From assembly GCA_965263345.1 (NCBI GenBank), contig CBDHHC010000012.1:62001-126000 (forward strand): a DNA stretch of 64,000 nt, given 5' to 3'. Under the pieces are notes generated by a model, which was not told the origin of the DNA, did not search any database, and saw only the letters and a program-made list of their open reading frames with translations. The DNA comes from CBDHHC01 sp965263345. GTDB lineage: Bacteria; Pseudomonadota; Alphaproteobacteria; Rhizobiales; CBDHHC01. Every line of letters begins with the position of its first letter. The stretch's first letter is position 1. The translations under genes were made by a program, and so were the position numbers. This document shows positions 41,913 to 51,285 of this stretch, one piece after another.

Positions 41913-42440
41913 TTATGATGAATTTGAGACTTTTTTACGACTCTCAGTAAGAGATTCATACAACAGTCCGACGACACCAGCAACTATTGCTATGTCAGCA
42001 ATGTTAAAAACATACCAACTATAGCCAAATGCATGAAACTCAAAGAAATCTGCTACAGCGCCATAAAAGTAACGGTCTAAGGCATTTCCTAGGGCTCCGC
42101 CAATGATTAAACCAATACTTAAAGCATTTAATATGGTCGTAACACGCGTTAACCAGATCAACAAAATAAGAGAAATGATTACTGCAAATAAAATTAATAA
42201 CATTTGACCTGCAGGATCATTTTGTGGAAACAGGCCATAGCTTACACCAGGATTCCAAACCATTTGTAAGTTAAAAAATGATGTTATTTCATATTTGCAT
42301 GCCTGGCTGAACGGTTGGCATGATTGTTCTGGCCAAAATTTATACAGCATCCACCATTTATTTATCTGATCAAAAATAAATGTTATGAACGCTATCACAA
42401 TACCGTATATAAAGTTTTTTCCCAAACTCCAATTTTTCAT
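41913..42440 (-). CDS. lspA: Lipoprotein signal peptidase
   Basis: A 175-residue inner-membrane aspartyl peptidase (signal peptidase II) with four membrane helices. The catalytic blocks GALGNALDRYFYGAVADF and YVFNIADIAI hold the two aspartates. It is 56 bases after ileS on the same strand, the common ileS-lspA pairing. Confidence 0.93.
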   Translation of the reverse strand: MKNWSLGKNFIYGIVIAFITFIFDQINKWWMLYKFWPEQSCQPFSQACKYEITSFFNLQMVWNPGVSYGLFPQNDPAGQMLLILFAVIISLILLIWLTRVTTILNALSIGLIIGGALGNALDRYFYGAVADFFEFHAFGYSWYVFNIADIAIVAGVVGLLYESLTESRKKVSNSS

Positions 42441-42496
42441 AATCTCATTTACCGTAAATATTTAGCAATTCATGCTTGGATCTGAAAAATTGCTTT

Positions 42497-45445
42497 TTAA
42501 TGTTTTGCATCAAATTCTCTAACTGCTTCTGCATCACGTGGGCTAATGTCTGGATAATCGGGATTAGCTCCAACTTCGGGCAAAATTTTCCAGCAGCGTT
42601 CACATTTTTTCCCTTCTGCTAGAAGTGGTTCTGTAGATACCCCAGATACATCTTCAAGGCGAAATGCTTTTTGCGGACCTTCTTTGGATATAACCTCTAT
42701 CTGACTTGTGATACATATTTCTGCCAGATCTAAACCTTTGACCGCTGCACTCAGTTCTTTGTCTGAGATATACACTTTAGGTGCTGCTTCTAGAGAAGAT
42801 CCAATACGTTTTTCCTTACGTTCTATTTCGAGAGCGCCTGTTACGACTTTACGTACTGTTTTGACTTTTGCCCAGCGCTCAGCGATTTTCTTATTACTCC
42901 ATTGTGACGGCAATTCAGGGAACTGTTGAAGGTGAACAGAGTCCTCTTCAGATGGATATAGCGAAAGCCAGGATTCTTCAGTTGTAAAGGGAAGCATTGG
43001 AGCCAACCAAATTGTAAGCGTCTCAAACAGTTTAGAAATCACTGTTAATGACGCCCTTCTGGTCATGCTTGATTCAGGATCGCAGTAGAGTGAGTCTTTG
43101 CGTATATCAAAATAGAACGCAGAGAGTTCAATGTTCATGAAGTTTGAAATCGTGTTGAACACTCGTTTGAAATCAAAATCATGATACCCTTGTTTTACTG
43201 TATCTTGAAGTTCGTGCAATCTATGCAACATGTATTTTTCAAGCTCAGGCATATCATCATATTCGACAGGCGCGCCATCATAATGGGCAAGAGATCCCAG
43301 CATCCAACGCATCGTGTTACGCAGTTTGCGATAGGCATCAACACTGGTTTTCAATATTTCTTTACCAATGCGCAGATCATCAGAGTAATCAGATGTCACG
43401 ACCCATAAGCGTAGAATATCTGCACCAGACTCTTTGATGATTTGTTGAGGGGGGACAATATTTTTGAGAGACTTGGACATTTTTCGACCATTCTCATCTA
43501 ACACAAATCCATGCGTTAGAACTGCCTTATAGGGTGCTTCTCCGCGTGTCCCGCATGCTTCTAGAAGTGAGGACTGAAACCATCCTCTATGTTGGTCAGA
43601 CCCTTCGAGATATAAGTCAGCAGGCCATTTTAAATCTTCACGTTCCTCTAAGACAAAGGCATGTGTGGAACCAGAGTCAAACCATACGTCAAGAATATCA
43701 TCAACTTTTTCCCAATCATTTGGGTTATATTTATTCCCTAAGAAGCGTTCTTTGGCATTCTCTTCAAACCAAGCATCGGCGCCTTCTTCAGAGAAAGCAT
43801 TTAAGATTCTCTCGTTGACATTTTCATCTTGTAGGATTTCTCGTGTTTCTTTGTTATAGAATACACTTATGGGAACTCCCCAAGCTCTTTGACGTGACAA
43901 GACCCAATCCGGTTTTGTTTCAATCATCGCTTTTAAACGGTTTTGTCCATTTTCAGGTACGAAACGCGTCTCATCAATTGCTTTTAATGCGCGATTTCTT
44001 AAGGTGTCTTTCTTTTTATCAATGTCTTTATCCATCGCAACAAACCATTGAGGTGTATTGCGGAAGATGACCGGTTTTTTAGAACGCCAAGAGTGTGGGT
44101 ATTGGTGTTTGACACGACCTCTTGCTATAAGAGCATTCTGTTCGACAAGAGCTGCTATAACAGCTTTGTTCGCTCCACCTTTTTTACCTTTGTCTGTAAT
44201 TACTTGTTCACCTTCAAAACCTGGTGCTTCTTTGGTAAATCTACCATCACCTTCAACTGTATAAGGTATAGTGGTTTCAATTCCTCTTTCTTCAAGCAAT
44301 TTTTTTGAAGACATCCAGATTTCAAAGTCATCACGTCCATGACCTGGTGCTGTATGCACAAAACCGGTTCCAGACTCAGCCGTGACATGGTCACCGTCTA
44401 AGAGTGGCACATCGAATTCATAGCCCATCTCTTTCAAAGGGTGTTGACACGTTATACTTGCTAAATCCTGTTCACTTAATGCATGAACTTTCTTGTATCC
44501 CTCAACCCGTGCTTGTTTCATCACTTCTTCAGATAAAGCATCCGCTAAAATTAACTTGTCGCCAACTCTAGCCCAGTTATCTTCAGGCGCTTGTGTTACT
44601 TCGTATAAACTGTAGTCGATCTTTGATGAGAAGGAAATTGCTCTATTACCAGGAATTGTCCAAGGAGTGGTTGTCCAGATAACAACCGAAGCTTCAAGTA
44701 AATCATCCATCAGTGATTTTTGATCTTCTTGTCCTCCTGCTTCAACAACTGGAAATTTACACCAAATTGTGTCGGATTCGTAATCTTCGTATTCTATCTC
44801 GGCTTCAGCCAAGGTTGTCCTTTCTACTACAGACCACATCACAGGTTTTGACCCCATGTAAAGCTGGTCTGTCATAGAAAATTTCATGAGTTCTCTGGCA
44901 ATAATGGACTCAGCTTTGAAGTTCATTGTTGTGTAGGGGGTTTTAAAGTCGCCTTCAACACCTAATCTGCGAAACTCTTCTGATTGAATACCAACCCATT
45001 CTTTTGCAAACTGGCGGCACTCTTTACGAAATTCGTTTATTGGAACTTCGTCTTTGTCTTTGCCTTTTTTACGATATTGTTCTTCGATTTTCCATTCAAT
45101 CGGTAAGCCATGACAATCCCAACCTGGGACATAGTTCGCGTCAAACCCTTGCATTTGCATAGAGCGCACAACAACATCTTTCAGGATCTTATTTAAAGCG
45201 TGGCCAATATGTAGGTTTCCGTTTGCGTAAGGTGGTCCATCATGAAGAACATATTTTTCTCTTCCTTTTCCAGCTTTGCGCAAACGTTCGTACATATTAA
45301 TTTTTTCCCAACGGGCAATTATTTCCGGCTCTTTCTTAGGTAAGCCAGCTCGCATTGGAAAATCTGTTTTTGGTAAAAACAGGGTTTCTGAGTAATCTCG
45401 TTGTTCTGTATTATCTTTTGTATTCTCTGTCTTCGGTTTAGACAT
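42497..45445 (-). CDS. ileS: Isoleucyl-tRNA synthetase
   Basis: A 982-residue class I synthetase. HIGH lies at 79-82 (PYANGNLHIGHAL) and the KMSKS motif as GRKMSKSLKN; the editing domain has WTTTPWTIPGN. The C-terminal zinc finger is broken: the first pair is present (KCERCWKILPEVG), but where the second C-x-x-C is expected the sequence reads DISPRDAEAV, with Ser and Asp in place of the cysteines. How the tip of the protein then folds is unclear. The chromosome also carries a UAU-anticodon tRNA-like gene at 12030. Confidence 0.94.
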   Translation of the reverse strand: MSKPKTENTKDNTEQRDYSETLFLPKTDFPMRAGLPKKEPEIIARWEKINMYERLRKAGKGREKYVLHDGPPYANGNLHIGHALNKILKDVVVRSMQMQGFDANYVPGWDCHGLPIEWKIEEQYRKKGKDKDEVPINEFRKECRQFAKEWVGIQSEEFRRLGVEGDFKTPYTTMNFKAESIIARELMKFSMTDQLYMGSKPVMWSVVERTTLAEAEIEYEDYESDTIWCKFPVVEAGGQEDQKSLMDDLLEASVVIWTTTPWTIPGNRAISFSSKIDYSLYEVTQAPEDNWARVGDKLILADALSEEVMKQARVEGYKKVHALSEQDLASITCQHPLKEMGYEFDVPLLDGDHVTAESGTGFVHTAPGHGRDDFEIWMSSKKLLEERGIETTIPYTVEGDGRFTKEAPGFEGEQVITDKGKKGGANKAVIAALVEQNALIARGRVKHQYPHSWRSKKPVIFRNTPQWFVAMDKDIDKKKDTLRNRALKAIDETRFVPENGQNRLKAMIETKPDWVLSRQRAWGVPISVFYNKETREILQDENVNERILNAFSEEGADAWFEENAKERFLGNKYNPNDWEKVDDILDVWFDSGSTHAFVLEEREDLKWPADLYLEGSDQHRGWFQSSLLEACGTRGEAPYKAVLTHGFVLDENGRKMSKSLKNIVPPQQIIKESGADILRLWVVTSDYSDDLRIGKEILKTSVDAYRKLRNTMRWMLGSLAHYDGAPVEYDDMPELEKYMLHRLHELQDTVKQGYHDFDFKRVFNTISNFMNIELSAFYFDIRKDSLYCDPESSMTRRASLTVISKLFETLTIWLAPMLPFTTEESWLSLYPSEEDSVHLQQFPELPSQWSNKKIAERWAKVKTVRKVVTGALEIERKEKRIGSSLEAAPKVYISDKELSAAVKGLDLAEICITSQIEVISKEGPQKAFRLEDVSGVSTEPLLAEGKKCERCWKILPEVGANPDYPDISPRDAEAVREFDAKH

Positions 45446-45589
45446 GGCCTGATCCAGCCCTCGGTTTTCTTTTGATTAACATTCTTGCGGCGGGTTCTAA
45501 CAATCGTAGAGATAATATGCGAGTCTTTTAAGAGCTCAAAATCATTTATCCTGTGTTTTTATCATAGAAAACCCCTGAAACTTATCAAT

Positions 45590-46549
45590 TTATATAGATA
45601 AAATGCTAGAATTATTCGCCCGTATATCACTTAATAACTCTTTTGCATAAATACAATCTTCCTGCATTTGCCGCTTTAAGCTCTCAGCATCGGGAAATTT
45701 CTCATCTTTGCGAATATACTCAATAAATTCAATTTCGATTGTTTTTCCATACAATTCCCCATCAAAATCAAATATAAATGTTTCCAATACTGGCCTGCCA
45801 TTGTCAAATGTTGGTCTTGTCCCATGATATGAAGCTCCAGAATAGGTTTCTGTACCTATATGTACGTTTACAGCATAAATTCCATGTCCAATTCTTTGAG
45901 AGGGTAATAGGGAAATGTTGGCTGTGGGAAAGCCAAGCCAACTGCCTTTTTGGGCACCACTCTCTACTATACCAGATACACGCCACCAATATCCGAGCAT
46001 TTCTGCTGCTTTGCTGACATCACCTTCTTGTAGTAATTCCCGGATTTTTGTTGAGGAATATGACTCATAGTTATCTTTTTGTTCTTCTACAACCGTGACT
46101 TCAAATCCGTATTGCTGACCAAATTCAAGCATTGCACTTGCATTACCGCTTCTTCCTTTACCAAAATAAAAGTCAAAACCGATAATCACATGCTTGGCCA
46201 TCAGACCTTCAATTAATACTTTTTTGACAAATTGTTCTGCGCTTAATTCTGCTAACTCTTTGTTAAAGTTTAAGACAATCGCAAAATCCATTCCTAATTT
46301 GTTCATTAGCTCTAATTTTCGTTGCTTTAAAGACAAACAAAAAACTTGTTTATCTGGTTGGAAAAATGTTCTCGGGTGAGGATTAAAGAACATTACGCCT
46401 GGCAAGCATGGAGTACTTTTATTTGCAATTTGTTTTACCGTATTAATTACAACTTGATGCCCTCTATGAACACCATCAAAGTTGCCAATTGCGATTATAC
46501 CGTTTTGAACCTCTTTTGGTACATTCTGATATGTTTCTATTATTTGCAT
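45590..46549 (-). CDS. ribF: Bifunctional riboflavin kinase/FAD synthetase
   Basis: A 319-residue enzyme that makes FMN and FAD from riboflavin. The N-terminal adenylyltransferase has IAIGNFDGVHRGHQ and the later YSSTKIRELL; the C-terminal kinase begins near GFPTANISL and includes GHGIYAVNV. I use the ATG at 46549; a TTG-led frame begins at 46561. It lies upstream of ileS on the same strand, as in many proteobacteria. Confidence 0.93.
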   Translation of the reverse strand: MQIIETYQNVPKEVQNGIIAIGNFDGVHRGHQVVINTVKQIANKSTPCLPGVMFFNPHPRTFFQPDKQVFCLSLKQRKLELMNKLGMDFAIVLNFNKELAELSAEQFVKKVLIEGLMAKHVIIGFDFYFGKGRSGNASAMLEFGQQYGFEVTVVEEQKDNYESYSSTKIRELLQEGDVSKAAEMLGYWWRVSGIVESGAQKGSWLGFPTANISLLPSQRIGHGIYAVNVHIGTETYSGASYHGTRPTFDNGRPVLETFIFDFDGELYGKTIEIEFIEYIRKDEKFPDAESLKRQMQEDCIYAKELLSDIRANNSSILSI

Positions 46550-46974
46550 GTTTTCTCGCAAAAAAGCTAAACTGGATTTTTATGGTTAAATTCTATTAAT
46601 AAAATATCATTACAAATTCAAACAAATCTGGAAACTCTTAGTGCATATCCTGTTTTTAAGAAATAGGACATATGCTTTGTTTTTGCTTCCAATAATCAAT
46701 ATACTACATTTCATACAATAATTTTATAAATAACATTCCCTTTTAGACCTATATATCTATATGTAATATAACAACTTTTTTAAATTTCTTTGTTTGGAAA
46801 AATTTTCTCCTAAATTTTCTTTTGCAATATTAACCCTATATTTATTGCCTCAGGCTAACCTCTATACATGCGAACAAAAATATCCTTGTTTTAAAGGAAA
46901 TTGAAGTTCTTAAATTGTATTTGTGTTTATTGGCAGTTGAGTACTGCCCTAAGTAATGGGGATAGGAGAGCGTA
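46550..46974. other. Intergenic region between ribF and cheY
   Basis: About 425 AT-rich bases between divergent genes, with no gene seen. A hairpin GGCAG/CTGCC at 46932-46948 sits in the probable cheY leader, 26 bases before its ATG. Promoters for both directions should lie here, but I cannot place them with confidence. Confidence 0.5.
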
Positions 46975-47358
46975 ATGGCGGTTGATCTCTCGATGCCGGT
47001 TTTAGTCGTGGATGACTATAAAACTATGATCCGGATTATCCGTAATCTTCTCAAACAATTAGGTTTCACAGATGTAGATGATGCGGCTGATGGTTCTGAA
47101 GCGTTAATTAAGATGCAAGAACGTAAATATGGCCTTGTCATATCTGACTGGAATATGGAACCAATGACAGGGTACGAACTTTTGAAGGAAGTTCGTTCTG
47201 ATGATAATCTTAAGTCCACACCTTTCATTATGGTTACAGCAGAATCAAAAACGGAGAATGTAATCGCAGCGAAAAAAGCGGGTGTTTCTAACTATATTGT
47301 GAAACCGTTTAATGCTGCTACACTCAAAGCTAAGATTGATGCAGTATTTGGTGAATAA
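46975..47358 (+). CDS. cheY: Chemotaxis response regulator CheY
   Basis: A 127-residue single receiver domain with no output domain. The acidic pair (VVDDY, 12-14), phosphorylated aspartate in VISDWNMEPM, the switch threonine in FIMVTAES and the lysine in YIVKPFN are all present. When phosphorylated by CheA it binds the flagellar switch. AGGAGAGCG precedes the ATG. cheZ follows after 74 bases. Confidence 0.92.
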   Translation: MAVDLSMPVLVVDDYKTMIRIIRNLLKQLGFTDVDDAADGSEALIKMQERKYGLVISDWNMEPMTGYELLKEVRSDDNLKSTPFIMVTAESKTENVIAAKKAGVSNYIVKPFNAATLKAKIDAVFGE

Positions 47359-47432
47359 TTTCGATTTGGCGGAGCCGATTAACAGATCGGCTTCAAGTAA
47401 CCTCTAACAATAAAAATATTTGAGGATTGAGT

Positions 47433-48080
47433 ATGGTTGCCAACCCAAAAGCGGAATCTGATTCTGCTCATGAAACCCAGCAGCAGGGCGTTAATTCTGA
47501 TGTCCCTCTGACTGATATCTTAGCATTAGCGGAAAATTCAATTGAGAATTTAAAAAGTATTTTAGATAGTTTTGATGCTAAAATATATTCAGAGTTTCGT
47601 GAAATTGCTGATCAGATTAATTTTACAAAAACAGAAATTAGTCAATTGAATGCGTCTGAAATGAGACAAGGGCGGATTCCAGAAGCGGGTAAAGAATTGC
47701 ACGCTATTGTAGAATCTACGGAGCAAGCAACTCATAAAATCATGGAAGCTGCCGAAACTATCATGACGGCAGATCCAAGTGATCAAGGAAATTATTATAA
47801 TATTGTCAATGATAATATTATGGCCATTTTTGAAGCTTGTTCTTTCCAAGACTTAACTGGCCAACGTATCTCACGTGTCGTCGATACACTCGAGTTTATT
47901 GATAAACGTGTTAGTAAATTTGCCAACAAATTTTCGTCAACTGCTGATGATGCTTCTCAACATTATGTCGATGATGAAGAACGTGAAAAAGCTGATCGCA
48001 ATCAGAGACTTATCCTTAATGGCCCTCAGGATGACGAACATGCGATCAAACAAGATGAAATTGATGAAATGCTTAAATAA
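47433..48080 (+). CDS. cheZ: CheY-P phosphatase CheZ
   Basis: A 215-residue helical protein. The active-site block CSFQDLTGQRISRVVDTLEF holds the conserved Asp and Gln that help hydrolyse CheY-phosphate. A C-terminal acidic tail (QDEIDEMLK) resembles the CheY-binding peptide of CheZ. The ATG at 47433 is preceded by GAGG. The pairing with cheY defines its substrate. Confidence 0.9.
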   Translation: MVANPKAESDSAHETQQQGVNSDVPLTDILALAENSIENLKSILDSFDAKIYSEFREIADQINFTKTEISQLNASEMRQGRIPEAGKELHAIVESTEQATHKIMEAAETIMTADPSDQGNYYNIVNDNIMAIFEACSFQDLTGQRISRVVDTLEFIDKRVSKFANKFSSTADDASQHYVDDEEREKADRNQRLILNGPQDDEHAIKQDEIDEMLK

Positions 48081-48129
48081 AAGCATAGTAAGAAACTTGT
48101 TTTCTCTAGATTTTTTAATACCGCCAGGA

Positions 48130-48180
48130 AGCAGCTCAAATTAGCCTGTATTTTACCAGACTAAACTATTTTGAGCTGCT
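48130..48180. terminator. Long stem between cheZ and the HAD gene
   Basis: AGCAGCTCAAA (48130-48140) pairs with TTTGAGCTGCT (48170-48180) over a 29-base loop and is followed by TTTTT a few bases later. The right arm lies inside the end of the convergent HAD gene. Confidence 0.55.
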
Positions 48181-48998
48181 ATCGGTTTTTCTTTGATCTG
48201 ACCGAATAATTCTAACAATAAATCCCTGTTTAAAGACTTTTGTTTGACATAGATATTACTAGCGATGAAAATAGCATCCAATCCATTATTCCTGGCCCCA
48301 TGAATGTCAGTATTTATACCATCTCCAATACACAACACTTTTTTTGGATCAATACCGCTTTTTATATTATTTAATTTTTTGAATGCTGCTTCATATATTT
48401 TACAATGTGGTTTTCCAGCATAAAGGGCTACTCCTCCCAAGTCGGCATATAATTTCGCCAAAGCACCGGCGCAATAAATCAGTCTATCTCCGCGCTCAAC
48501 CTGAATATCGGGGTTCGCGCAAATCATTGGTATATTTTTATTTACAAAGTTTTTGAGATCATCACGATAAATCTCAGGTGTTTCATTTTCATCATCCATC
48601 AGCCCAGAACACAATATTACTTGCGCTTTTTCTTTCGTGCTGAATTTGATGTCTATTCCTTCAAAGATACTTTCGTCTCCCTCTGGTCCCAGATGGAATA
48701 GTGGTTTTTTGCTATATTGCTTAATTAACTCTTGTGTCACATCACCTGATGTTACTATGTCATCATAACAACTCTCAGGTATCTTTAGTTCTTTCAACTT
48801 TGCCTCAACAAACATTCTTGTTTTTGGGGCATTTGTAATCAAAATAATTGATTTACCAGTTTTTTTGAATTCCTGGCAGGCCTCAAGAGCTTCTCGATAC
48901 ACAGTTTTGCCATTGTGAAGTACACCCCAAATATCACAAAACCACGCTTCATATTTATCAGATATTTGGCTAATTGACTTAAGAATTGGTATTTCCAT
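48153..48998 (-). CDS. HAD-superfamily phosphatase (TIGR01459/NagD-like)
   Basis: A 281-residue haloacid-dehalogenase hydrolase. Motif I is DIWGVLHNG (the first aspartate is the nucleophile), motif II ILITNAPKT, motif III with KPHCKIYEAAF, and motif IV GDGINTDIHGARN. This layout with a small cap between motifs is typical of the alphaproteobacterial TIGR01459 family, often annotated as a phosphatase of unknown substrate. It is convergent with cheZ. Confidence 0.85.
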   Translation of the reverse strand: MEIPILKSISQISDKYEAWFCDIWGVLHNGKTVYREALEACQEFKKTGKSIILITNAPKTRMFVEAKLKELKIPESCYDDIVTSGDVTQELIKQYSKKPLFHLGPEGDESIFEGIDIKFSTKEKAQVILCSGLMDDENETPEIYRDDLKNFVNKNIPMICANPDIQVERGDRLIYCAGALAKLYADLGGVALYAGKPHCKIYEAAFKKLNNIKSGIDPKKVLCIGDGINTDIHGARNNGLDAIFIASNIYVKQKSLNRDLLLELFGQIKEKPIAAQNSLVW

Positions 48999-49072
48999 CT
49001 TGTGCTGCTCTCTAAGACCTTAAGAATATGCAGTTGATACTTCTATACAAATTCAAAACATATACCAGATCT

Positions 49073-50713
49073 TTATGCAGCTTTCCTAGATTTATCATTC
49101 TTAAAAATTTCAGATCTCACTGGTCGTGGCTCTGAAAATAAATGCCCCTGTCCTAGAGTTATATTATAGGAGATCAGCTGGGTGAGGCTTGTTTCGTTTT
49201 CTATTTTTTCTGCGATAAGGTCTAGCCCATACCTTGCTAAATAACTTGTCATATCGGCAATATGAATCCGGGCTCCAGCCCCTTCCATACCATTTAACAG
49301 TATATGAGAGTCTATTTTGATAAACTGGAACCCTTTGTTTTGTAAGCGAGCAAAATCTATATCTAAGTTTGTAACTTTATCGAGTGAGAATCGATATCCC
49401 ATTCGCAATAAAGCTCCAATGAAATCCATAACTCTTGGATTTTTGCTGTTTAATGTATTTTGGCTAATGTCAAAAAACAAAGAATTTGATAAATCCTTGT
49501 TCTTCTCCATAAAGGTAATAAACTCAGTATAAAATTCATCATCACACAATGAATGGGGGGATATATTGCAAAATAATCCTTTTGCACTTCCCCGCTCTAA
49601 TAAACGTCTCATGACCTGAATTGATCTAAATAACATTATATTATCAATAACTGGCATTGCCCCAGATTTTTCTGCAAATTCAATGTAAGTGGAAGGCAAA
49701 AGTAAAGTGTCATCCTCAGCTCTCAAACGGGTAAATGCTTCATAATATGCAACATCACGGCTAGGTAGATTTACGATTGGTTGTAAGTATAAATCAACTC
49801 GATCATTTCCTAGAGCCCCTTGAATAATGTCTAATAATCTGTTCTCCTTGCCTTGTTTTTCTGTCTTTATGGGAGAGAAATGTACATCAGGCAAAGTCTC
49901 TTTTTGATTAGCCGTTGCATTACTGGAGGGTTGAGTTTTGGCTGGTGCCATTGTGTCTGATGTCGACGGAAATGATGGAAATTCCAATAAAGGTTCAGAG
50001 GTATCACCAAACATATTTGGCATTAAGCTTTTGGGTAAGTTTGCCTTTTGAACTTGCCGAACAGGCGAAAACTGCATATCTAAATCAGCATTTGGCTGGC
50101 TCGTTGGTATTTCTCTTCTAGGCTCAGGAGACTGCAACATGAATTTATCAGTTGTTTGCTTAATATGGTTTTCAACCCTCAAAAGTTCCGATTTGATGCG
50201 AGCTTTATTTTCCTGATGACTTTGCTCAAAATAGTCTTTTAAAGCCTGAATCTGCCTTTCGATACGTCTAACATCTTGATTAAGTTTATAAGTTGCCTCT
50301 TCTCTTTGTTGAAAACTCTCACCAAACCCACCTAGTTCTAATTGGGATTGCGCCCTATCAATTCTCTCAATTGTTTCTCTGAATTCTTTCATTTCTCGTG
50401 ACATTTCATCAACTTTTGAGATATCACGAGCCAACCTAGAAGCAACCCGCTCCAATGAGGAGATGCGAGGTACTAAACTCTCTGAAGATGACAGTTGCAC
50501 AACTATGTAATGCAATGAGAAAAGTACAAAAAAACCAATTGCCCCAAAGGTAATACAAAGGATTATATTTAATCCAACCTGCTCATAAAGACCAATTCCA
50601 AAAGCCAGTGAAATCACCGCCATTGCGGCTAATATAATCCCGTCTTTTGTTATAGATCTCTGATCATATCTTGGCTGCCCCTGCCCTCCAATTGTAGCAA
50701 TTTTTTTTACCAT
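49073..50713 (-). CDS. Membrane protein with coiled coil and degenerate EAL domain
   Basis: A 546-residue protein: two membrane helices at about 27-75 (IILAAMAVISLAFGIGLY and IILCITFGAIGFFVLFSL), a coiled coil at about 90-200, a linker, and a C-terminal EAL-like domain from about 285. The EAL signature reads YEAFTRL, and the catalytic DDFGTG loop is replaced by DKVTNLDIDF, so c-di-GMP hydrolysis is unlikely; binding or protein-protein signalling is more plausible. The nearby cheY-cheZ genes suggest a role in motility control. Confidence 0.8.
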   Translation of the reverse strand: MVKKIATIGGQGQPRYDQRSITKDGIILAAMAVISLAFGIGLYEQVGLNIILCITFGAIGFFVLFSLHYIVVQLSSSESLVPRISSLERVASRLARDISKVDEMSREMKEFRETIERIDRAQSQLELGGFGESFQQREEATYKLNQDVRRIERQIQALKDYFEQSHQENKARIKSELLRVENHIKQTTDKFMLQSPEPRREIPTSQPNADLDMQFSPVRQVQKANLPKSLMPNMFGDTSEPLLEFPSFPSTSDTMAPAKTQPSSNATANQKETLPDVHFSPIKTEKQGKENRLLDIIQGALGNDRVDLYLQPIVNLPSRDVAYYEAFTRLRAEDDTLLLPSTYIEFAEKSGAMPVIDNIMLFRSIQVMRRLLERGSAKGLFCNISPHSLCDDEFYTEFITFMEKNKDLSNSLFFDISQNTLNSKNPRVMDFIGALLRMGYRFSLDKVTNLDIDFARLQNKGFQFIKIDSHILLNGMEGAGARIHIADMTSYLARYGLDLIAEKIENETSLTQLISYNITLGQGHLFSEPRPVRSEIFKNDKSRKAA

Positions 50714-51285
50714 AAATGACTAGACCCCAAATATGCCCCCAAATCAATTTCCCACAATTGATGCGAATCAAATTGTGATGAGGGATAGCATCTCTCTTGT
50801 ATGCAGAACGGGCAATATCTCAAAATAAGATTTCAAATGTTTTTAACATAAAAATAAATATAGAATAAATATACTTTGTGATTTTCGTTATTTTATGCGA
50901 TAATTTTGTTTAACTAATAATATAGAAAAAATATCAAATTTATTTTTATTACACAAAATAAATAGAAATATCTTTTTTATTAAAAAGAAACCTTCAATCT
51001 ACGATTATATGCAGGCACCTTTTTATATTTATTAGATATTAGATTTTTTTATAACAAAAATATTTAATCGGTTTTAGAAGTGGAACTTTTAAAAGTTTAT
51101 TGATTTGCTATTTTATTGTATGACTTTCTCAATCGCATCTAAATCAAGTTTAATTTTTCTGTATATTTTGTGATTTATTTCTATAATTTAGACTATATAT
51201 AAACAGAAATAAGCGTTATAAAACTAGCACATGTGGTTAGAACAAAAAGAATTTTCACATTTGTAACTCAGGAGTTTTCTTCTCG
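50714..51285. other. AT-rich intergenic region
   Basis: About 570 bases, among the most AT-rich of the window, between divergent genes. I see no gene, repeat or clear terminator. Confidence 0.5.
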
